A stretch of DNA of 6,339 nt from Treponema sp. (GTDB taxonomy: Bacteria > Spirochaetota > Spirochaetia > Treponematales > Breznakiellaceae), in NCBI GenBank assembly GCA_031255815.1, contig JAIRRU010000051.1, positions 1-6,339 on the forward strand. The letters run 5' to 3'. Numbering within the stretch: position 1 is the stretch's first letter; each line of letters begins with the position of its first letter. The translations under genes were made by a program, and so were the position numbers. Shown here in pieces: positions 1-4,565 of this stretch. The notes under the pieces are model-generated. The model saw only the letters and a program-made list of their open reading frames with translations. It was not told the DNA's origin and made no database searches.

Positions 1-1114
1 GAAACCTCCCCTCCCTCGGCTCGAGCGCCGCCCCGTCCCGGGAAAAAACGCCCGGCAGCCCTTCCTCCTCGCGCCAGGCGTTCACCGCCTCCGCCGCCCT
101 GGCCGCGGCCTCGTGCAGCTGGTACCCCTCGTCCAGATAGAAATTCACGCCCCCCTCCGGGCCGTCCGCCAGGCGGCGGTTCAGTATCCGCTCCTCCACG
201 GCGGCGGCCCCCAGGGCCTCCAGGGCCTCCACGATGTCCGCGCCGCTGGGTTTCAGGGCCCGGGCCTCCGGCGCGGGCTCCACGATGTCCGCCTCGGCCC
301 CAAGTTCCCGCCTGATACGGATCTTGAGCTTCCGCGCCGTGGCCGCCCCGGCGCGGCCGTCCCGGTCGTCGTCCGGGTAAATGTATATCTTCCGGCCCTT
401 CAGGGGGGAGAGATCCACGGAGGAGAGCTTCTTCCCGCCCCCGTTGTACGCCGTATGCACAAAGGCCGGCAGGGCAGCCCCGGCGGCCTCGGCGCACTTG
501 GCACCCTCGTGGATCACCACCGGCGGATCCGGCCGGGCGGCCAGCAGGTCCCGGTTGTAAAGCCGCACCGGGCAGCCCCTGGACTTCACCGTATGGCCGT
601 CAAACCAGAGGGAGAGGACCTTCTTCTTCCCGTCCGGAAAACAGGATCCCGGATACCGGCACTCGATATACTCAACCTCCCCGGCGGCGTTCTTGTAAGG
701 AAATATTTTCTCTATGGCTATGTCTTCGACTTTAAACACGGCCCGCCCGATACGCCTGAGCCGTTCGTCGGAATACACGTAGGCAAGCGATTCCTCCGGT
801 ATCTCCACAAGCCCCGGCGTTTTTACGCCGGGAAGGGAAGAAGGCGCCTCCATCCCCAGCTCCCGGCGTACCATGCCCTGTATTTTGGCGAAGTCCCGCT
901 TAGCGTCCAAGTCGTGGAATTTCGCCGCGAAATCATAAATATCGTGGCTTTCCCCGCAGCCGAAACAGTGATACTGAAGCCTATCCTTATGGAAGGACAT
1001 GGACGGGGTTTTCTCGTCGTGCCAGAGGCAGCGGATAAACCCCTGTTCGTTTTCCTTTACGCCGTGCATACGGACGTATTCCAGTATTTTTTCTTTCACG
1101 GGGTCTTCGTTCAT
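1..1114 (-). CDS. CHC2 zinc-finger / Toprim DNA primase, C-terminus cut by window edge
   Basis: Probably makes RNA primers for the element's replication. I translated 371 codons from the ATG at 1114; the frame is still open at base 1, so the C-terminus is missing. Residues 29-53 form a CHC2-type zinc finger: C29-x2-H32, then EKTPSMSF, then C50-x2-C53 followed by GES-H. The Toprim catalytic core is at about 198-260, with the glutamate motif HEG (E203), YNGGGKK at 223-229, and the metal-binding PDDDRDG at 247-253. A KPSGADIVEAL segment (288-298) resembles the end of phage Toprim primases. An interdomain linker lies at about 88-106. The ATG overlaps the helicase stop as ATGA, with AGGA 9 bases upstream, so translation is probably coupled. 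The missing part could hold a D5/SF3-type helicase, as in many phage primases, but this is unseen. GC content rises sharply in the second half. Seen: motifs. Known: family role. Confidence 0.93.
   Translation of the reverse strand, partial: MNEDPVKEKILEYVRMHGVKENEQGFIRCLWHDEKTPSMSFHKDRLQYHCFGCGESHDIYDFAAKFHDLDAKRDFAKIQGMVRRELGMEAPSSLPGVKTPGLVEIPEESLAYVYSDERLRRIGRAVFKVEDIAIEKIFPYKNAAGEVEYIECRYPGSCFPDGKKKVLSLWFDGHTVKSRGCPVRLYNRDLLAARPDPPVVIHEGAKCAEAAGAALPAFVHTAYNGGGKKLSSVDLSPLKGRKIYIYPDDDRDGRAGAATARKLKIRIRRELGAEADIVEPAPEARALKPSGADIVEALEALGAAAVEERILNRRLADGPEGGVNFYLDEGYQLHEAAARAAEAVNAWREEEGLPGVFSRDGAALEPREGRF
227..292. repeat. Exact 15-base direct repeat in the primase gene
   Basis: CTCCACGATGTCCGC occurs at 227-241 and at 278-292, exactly 51 bases (17 codons) apart and in phase, so that Ala-Asp-Ile-Val-Glu is encoded twice (residues 275-279 and 292-296). 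A 9-base tandem repeat, CCAGGGCCT twice, lies at 211-228. This may mark a small internal duplication after the Toprim core, or be a result of strong codon bias. Confidence 0.5.
813..832. repeat. Perfect 8-bp stem with 4-base loop inside the primase gene
   Basis: CCCGGCGT at 813-820 pairs exactly with ACGCCGGG at 825-832 around TTTT. In the protein it encodes P95-G-V-K-T-P-G101, in the linker between the zinc finger and the Toprim domain. There is no U run after it on the minus strand (GCTTGTGG follows), so it is not a terminator. Confidence 0.5.
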
Positions 1115-2739
1115 GACGATAATTCCTGAGCATCCTTGATGCGTTCCCGGATCTCCTGTTCCTTGTGCCAGATCCATCCGTTCCGGTACCCCCGCAGCTC
1201 GGCAAGCTGCTTAAGGGTAAAGGTGTCCACCACGCTGCGGCCCTCGTTGATCTTCCAATATACCCAGAGGGGGCTGTAGTTAAGCCGTACCGACATATCG
1301 TTAAGTTTTTTGATGTTCGCTATTTTTTCCGGGACGGTAAAATCGTCCCACCGGACGGCTATGCCCTCGGCCTCCCGGTAGACCTGTTTTTTCGACAGGT
1401 TTACCAGTTCCCCTTCCGTAACGTCTATGCCGTCTTTGGCCGTGTATCCGCGCCTCACAATTTCTTTCGGGCAGTCGGGGGAAGAACGGGACAGGCAGGT
1501 ATCGGAGAAATAGTAAAGCGGGGCCCCGCAGAGCATCCCCGCGTCAAAGAGGCAGCGCGGGGTTTTCCGTTTGGATTTATTGATACAGGCGTGTTCGTTG
1601 CTGTACAGGCAGCGTACGATTTTCCTGCCTTCAAAATCCCATTTTATAATTGGATCCTCGAAAATATGGTTGTAACCGTTATGGCCGTAGCGGCCGCCGC
1701 GGCCGTCGTCCGGGAAGTTGTAAACCGTCCCGGTGTGGTCGACGAAAACCGCCCGGTCTTTCCCGGGATGCCCACGGATAACCCGGCCCACCATCTGGAT
1801 CCACAGGGGCCGGGAACGGATGTAACGCACGGAAAAAGCGTAGGAAACTTCCGGCGCGTCAAAGCCGTAGGTCAAAAGCGCCGCGTTTACCAGGCCGTCA
1901 ACGGAGCCGGATTTGAGCCCGCGGATAAGGAGGGAGCGCTCCCGGAGGGGCATTCCCCCGTGGATGAGGCGGAAACGGTGCCCCCGCCCGTTAAGGATGT
2001 CCACGCATTTCTCGGCGATATGGATGGTGGGAGCGAAACCTATGGCCAGCCGCCCCTTTCCCAGCCGCTCGTAATAGTCGGCGATATCCCCGTAGATAAT
2101 GATCTTGTCGAGCTCCTCCCCGGCTTCCGGCCGGTTCCCCGGATCGACGCTCTCGACGCCTTCCAGGGACAGGCCGTAGTAATCGAGGCCGGAAAGCACC
2201 CCCTGGCTCTGCAGGTTGGGGATACTCTCCGCCTGGATAAGCGCGTCGTAAAGCCCCGCGCTGGATCGGGCGGTTTTGGTGAATTTGAGGGGCATGCCGT
2301 CACCCCGTTCCGGGGTGGCCGTCATGCCGATAACCATGGCCTCGGGAAAGTAAAACGCTATCTTCCGCTGCTGCTCAAGGGCCACGTGGGCCTCGTCAAA
2401 AAAGATTACGTCCGGAGGCGGATACCGGTTGAGCCGCCGGACGACAGTATCCCTGGAAACCACGCAGACCCGGCACCACCCTTCCTTGAGGGAGGCGCTT
2501 ATCTCCCCGTGGGGCACCCCGAAAGCGGCCAGGGTCTCCCTGGCCTGAACGATAAGCTCGAGACGGGGTACGCAGAACCACACCCGCTTGCCGTTTGAGT
2601 AGATCGATTTCATGATCTCGGCGGCTATGGCGGTCTTTCCCCCCCCGGTGGGAACGCATAGGCATACCCGCAGCGCCCCGCACTGGAACGCGTCGCGGAT
2701 AACGCCTATAACGTCCGCCTGGTATTTGCGCAGTTCCAT
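1111..2739 (-). CDS. Phage-type DEAH superfamily 2 helicase with a cysteine-repeat C-terminal region
   Basis: An ATP-driven DNA helicase or translocase of 542 residues, probably the replicative or recombination helicase of the module. RecA-like domain 1: LRKYQ (3-7, Q-motif like), Walker A PTGGGKT (30-36), VPRLEL (57-62, motif Ia), Walker B DEAH (115-118), motif III TATP (140-143). Domain 2: LIHGGM (258-263), TYGFDAP (290-296), and motif VI QMVGRVIR (315-322) with its arginine fingers. After about residue 370 comes an accessory part. It has six cysteines (377, 385, 396, 404, 415, 423) in a regular pattern, then two copies of a Trp motif (488-499 and 518-529). The Trp motif resembles the GYKPGWAY-type tail known from phage helicases. 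The start lies 9 bases after the DUF669 stop and has no convincing Shine-Dalgarno site, so expression probably depends on the upstream gene. The stop overlaps the primase ATG. The family call is firm; the polarity and exact substrate are not visible. Confidence 0.95.
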   Translation of the reverse strand: MELRKYQADVIGVIRDAFQCGALRVCLCVPTGGGKTAIAAEIMKSIYSNGKRVWFCVPRLELIVQARETLAAFGVPHGEISASLKEGWCRVCVVSRDTVVRRLNRYPPPDVIFFDEAHVALEQQRKIAFYFPEAMVIGMTATPERGDGMPLKFTKTARSSAGLYDALIQAESIPNLQSQGVLSGLDYYGLSLEGVESVDPGNRPEAGEELDKIIIYGDIADYYERLGKGRLAIGFAPTIHIAEKCVDILNGRGHRFRLIHGGMPLRERSLLIRGLKSGSVDGLVNAALLTYGFDAPEVSYAFSVRYIRSRPLWIQMVGRVIRGHPGKDRAVFVDHTGTVYNFPDDGRGGRYGHNGYNHIFEDPIIKWDFEGRKIVRCLYSNEHACINKSKRKTPRCLFDAGMLCGAPLYYFSDTCLSRSSPDCPKEIVRRGYTAKDGIDVTEGELVNLSKKQVYREAEGIAVRWDDFTVPEKIANIKKLNDMSVRLNYSPLWVYWKINEGRSVVDTFTLKQLAELRGYRNGWIWHKEQEIRERIKDAQELSS

Positions 2740-2744
2740 GCCGG

Positions 2745-2757
2745 CCGTTTAAAACGG
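2745..2757. repeat. Short dyad CCGTTT-N-AAACGG at the DUF669/helicase junction
   Basis: A perfect 6+1+6 inverted repeat spans the DUF669 stop codon. The one-base centre rules out a normal hairpin, so if it is functional it would be a protein-binding dyad. It lies 5 bases before the helicase ATG (2739). It may be chance: half of it codes for the terminal Pro-Phe and stop. Confidence 0.3.
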
Positions 2758-3240
2758 TATCGCCTTCTTCGGAGCCGGCGCCGGAGCGGCCGCCGGCGCC
2801 GGGGTTTGAGTCCGGGCCGGAGCCGCCAGGCTTGCCACTCCGGGCCCCGGCTGGGCCCCCAGGGAGGTTTTCGGGCTCCGGTAATGGGACACCCGGTTGT
2901 ACGTCCGGCCGTTATACTCCTCCCCCTCCTTGACGACGATGATCCCGGGTTTGCCGATCCAGTTTTTAATGTTCTGCTCCCCGTAGGGAATTTTAAAACT
3001 GGTCTGCAGGTTCTTGAGCTTCGAGGCGGCGTATTCCCCGTCCACGATATAATCCCGGATCTGCATGCCCTGCTCGTTCCCGAAGGTGATTTCAAGCATG
3101 TCGTTGCCGTTCTTCGACGTCTTTTCCACCACCCCGATAATCCGGGCCGGGTTGTCCCCCACCGGAAACTGGTTGAATTCCCCGGCCGCCTCCTGGGCGG
3201 ACTCGATGGTTTGCGGATCGTACTTGTTCAAAAAACTCAT
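2749..3240 (-). CDS. DUF669 family protein, probable phage single-strand DNA-binding protein
   Basis: 163 residues. Residues 1-125 fit the DUF669 pattern: an N-terminal GEFNQFPVGD (20-29), NGNDMLEITF (44-53), IVDGEY (65-70), KNWIGKPGIIVV (92-103), then EEYNGRTYNRVSHY (107-120). DUF669 proteins sit in phage replication modules beside an AAA_24 ATPase and a helicase and are thought to bind single-stranded DNA. The rest (126-158) is a Pro/Ala/Gly-rich, probably disordered linker ending in PAPAAAPAPAPKK. The last three residues are IPF, the same as the partner-binding tip of bacterial SSB. Here two lysines precede it instead of the usual acidic run. That layout of core, flexible linker and hydrophobic tip supports an SSB role (inference). 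The ATG shares one base with the ATPase stop (TAATG), and AAGGGGG lies 7 bases upstream, a good ribosome site. Confidence 0.88.
   Translation of the reverse strand: MSFLNKYDPQTIESAQEAAGEFNQFPVGDNPARIIGVVEKTSKNGNDMLEITFGNEQGMQIRDYIVDGEYAASKLKNLQTSFKIPYGEQNIKNWIGKPGIIVVKEGEEYNGRTYNRVSHYRSPKTSLGAQPGPGVASLAAPARTQTPAPAAAPAPAPKKAIPF
2775..2802 (-). repeat. Paired GC-rich palindromes in the DUF669 linker
   Basis: CCGGCGCCGG occurs at 2775-2784 and again at 2793-2802, 18 bases (6 codons) apart. Each copy is itself palindromic, so the two can pair into a 10-bp stem with an 8-base loop. They encode the Pro/Ala-rich tail of the DUF669 protein. The element ends 35 bases before the helicase ATG. Codon repetition in an Ala/Pro linker could explain it without any regulatory role. 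Confidence 0.5.
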
Positions 3241-3881
3241 TACGCGGCCCCCTTCTTTGTTTTGATCTTTTTGTCGATGTTGTAGTACTCGCAGATCCTG
3301 GTATCGATAAGGTTAAGATCGTTGGGTACCAGGTCTTCCTCGAACATCCCCAGGGGGCTCTTTACCGTGTCGCTGCCGGAATTGTGGGTGGTAAAGTAAT
3401 ACTGCCCGTCCCGTACCACGGTTTTGAGAACGATGGTAAAAAGGCCCTCCACGGTGATCTTCTCGTCAAGCAGCTTGCCGATGGTCTTCACTTTTTCGTA
3501 GCCGGCGTTGTCCCGCTCGATGTGGGAAAGAAAGTACACCCGTTTTTCGTCGGGCATATCCTCCAGGGCGCTGATTACGTTGTAGTACCCCAGCGCCATG
3601 TCCGTGAATTTCTGGTAGCCCAGTTCCCCCGCCCGGCTCATAAACTGCCGGGCAAGAAGATACTGCATGTCGTCAACGATTATAACGTCGGCGCCGCAAT
3701 CCTTCAGAATTTTCGCGATCTCGTCGCAGTTATCCTCCTTAATGGTTTTAAAAACTGATTTGAAAGGCAGGCGTTTCCCGGTAACGTTGATTACCCCTGT
3801 CTTGTCCGGATCGAGAGTGCGGATACTGGTGGATTTACCGGTCCCGCTCTCTCCCACGATAAGTATTCCTAACGCTGGCAT
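3240..3881 (-). CDS. P-loop ATPase, AAA_24 / Sak4-like phage recombination ATPase
   Basis: 213 residues with a compact RecA-like nucleotide-binding core. Walker A is GESGTGKST at 10-18 and Walker B is VIIVDD at 66-71, followed by MQYLL. TGKRLPF (34-40) is the strand region typical of AAA_24 phage ATPases. A sensor-like FLSHIERD is at 117-124. The C-terminal tail is basic (KKIKTKK), which could contact DNA. Sak4-type proteins of this fold anneal single strands and work with a cognate SSB, for example Sak4 of phage HK620. The DUF669 gene directly downstream fits that pairing. The start ATG lies 13 bases inside the preceding gene, with GGGGG 7 bases upstream of it. A hairpin with a short U run ends 24 bases before the start. 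The AAA_24-like call is strong; annealase rather than helicase loader or another ATPase role is inferred from context. Confidence 0.88.
   Translation of the reverse strand: MPALGILIVGESGTGKSTSIRTLDPDKTGVINVTGKRLPFKSVFKTIKEDNCDEIAKILKDCGADVIIVDDMQYLLARQFMSRAGELGYQKFTDMALGYYNVISALEDMPDEKRVYFLSHIERDNAGYEKVKTIGKLLDEKITVEGLFTIVLKTVVRDGQYYFTTHNSGSDTVKSPLGMFEEDLVPNDLNLIDTRICEYYNIDKKIKTKKGAA
3248..3254 (-). promoter_or_regulatory. Ribosome binding site of the DUF669 gene
   Basis: AAGGGGG on the minus strand lies 7 bases before the ATG at 3240, inside the last codons of the ATPase gene. It supports the TAATG stop/start junction and suggests DUF669 can be translated at a high level, as expected for a single-strand binding protein. 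Confidence 0.65.
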
Positions 3882-4225
3882 TTTTTTACCCCCGCGCCGT
3901 AAAATAACCCGCCGATCAAAGCGGCGGTTAGTTCCCCTTCGATAAGTCTCCCGGCCGCCTCCCCGCGGAGGCCGCCCGATTTATACCGCTGCGCCATAAG
4001 CGCCCGGAACAGGGCCGGGGATTTCACCCGGGCCCATCCGCGCAGTTTTTCCATCATGAAATCAAGCAGCTCCTCCGGGGTGTACCCGGGAACGGCCTTG
4101 AGCGCCTCTATCCCCTCCGGATACAGCGTTTTTAGCGCCCGGGCGATTTTGTGTTCGTCCGGCTCGTCCGTCCGGTAATTCCGGGCCTCCCTCAAAACCG
4201 CGTCCCAGTCAAGCGGGTTATCCAC
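3869..4225 (-). CDS. Unrecognised 118-residue phage protein between nuclease and ATPase
   Basis: I do not recognise this protein. It starts with GTG at 4225, overlaps the end of the VRR-NUC gene by 8 bases and the start of the ATPase gene by 13. That tight packing and a full-length open frame argue that it is real. No ATG lies early in the frame; the first is at codon 57. The sequence looks mostly helical: an acidic N-terminus (DNPLDWDAVL, then TDEPDEHK at 19-26), VPGYTPEELLDFMMEKLRGW (45-64), a basic stretch to about residue 93, and a hydrophobic Gly/Ala/Leu segment at 99-113. That segment is too short and interrupted to call a membrane helix with confidence. There is one cysteine (116) and no catalytic motif that I can see. 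A small DNA-binding or adaptor protein of the replication module is possible, by position only. Confidence 0.75.
   Translation of the reverse strand: MDNPLDWDAVLREARNYRTDEPDEHKIARALKTLYPEGIEALKAVPGYTPEELLDFMMEKLRGWARVKSPALFRALMAQRYKSGGLRGEAAGRLIEGELTAALIGGLFYGAGVKKCQR
3905..3930 (-). repeat. Hairpin with short U run, upstream of the ATPase gene
   Basis: On the minus strand TAACCGCCG (3930-3922) pairs with CGGCGGGTTA (3914-3905), giving nine base pairs with one bulged G, around the 7-base loop CTTTGAT. The next bases are TTTTAC. The hairpin sits inside the 3' end of the 118-residue gene, 24 bases before the ATPase ATG. It resembles a weak intrinsic terminator or attenuator, or a structure affecting translation of the ATPase. 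The U run is short and interrupted, so termination is uncertain. Confidence 0.45.
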
Positions 4226-4565
4226 GGATGACGCCCCGTTCCTTCAGCTGTTTTTCCAGGGACAAAACGCTGTCGGCCACGATGCCCACGGCGCCAAGGC
4301 CGTTCACCCGGTCGAGAAATTCCCGCTGCCGGGGGGACGGCTTTTTCCCCGGTTTTTTACATTCCACGTACAGCGCCCGGCCGTCCGGACACACCCCCGC
4401 TATGTCCGAGGATCCGGGAAAGCCGTATCTGATAAAACGGTCTTTAATCTTGTATGCCCCCGTATTGTTCCGGTAGTGGAAAATCCCGTGGACGGAAAGA
4501 AACTGGCAGGCCGCGTTAAGCACCTCCGATTCGGTGGTCAATACCGAGAGCGTATTATTGTCCAT
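4218..4565 (-). CDS. VRR-NUC domain nuclease
   Basis: A 115-residue stand-alone VRR-NUC protein, a PD-(D/E)XK-fold nuclease. Family members act on branched or structured DNA, and single-domain forms are frequent in phage replication modules. The catalytic pattern is visible: E12/E14 in the N-terminal helix (TESEVLNAA), RNNTGAYK (32-39), the GFPGSSDI loop with D54 (48-55), then E68-x-K70 in LYVECKKPG, followed by SPRQREF with Q80 and F83. The length is typical for the single-domain type. It begins with an ATG that overlaps the ParB-like gene by 11 bases, and its stop overlaps the next gene's GTG by 8. The ribosome site is weak (GGAGG 15 bases upstream, an A/G-rich run nearer), so coupling to the ParB-like gene is likely. 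In Gram-positive siphophage cassettes I recall this gene mostly lies after the primase; here it comes before the ATPase. Holliday-junction cleavage is family-based inference. Confidence 0.92.
   Translation of the reverse strand: MDNNTLSVLTTESEVLNAACQFLSVHGIFHYRNNTGAYKIKDRFIRYGFPGSSDIAGVCPDGRALYVECKKPGKKPSPRQREFLDRVNGLGAVGIVADSVLSLEKQLKERGVIRG

Noticed and set aside
113..1129. Open frame of 338 codons on the plus strand, opposite the primase
   Set aside because: The minus strand encodes clear zinc-finger and Toprim motifs. The plus-strand product is low complexity with no recognisable motif.
1684..1712. CGGCCG-CCG-CGGCCG palindromic stretch in the helicase gene
   Set aside because: It encodes a Gly/Arg-rich loop (DDGRGGRYG) in GC-rich codons. 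Such palindromes arise easily there and nothing else supports a site.
1165..2598. Long open frame of 477 codons on the plus strand, opposite the helicase
   Set aside because: It is antisense to a gene with all helicase motifs. Its product shows no domain and is Pro/Gly/Val-rich, as expected for the complement of a GC-rich gene.
4100..4225. C-terminal hydrophobic segment of the 118-residue protein as a membrane anchor (a holin-like idea)
   Set aside because: The hydrophobic part is only about 14 residues, rich in Gly, and followed by a short basic tail; the operon context is replication, not lysis.
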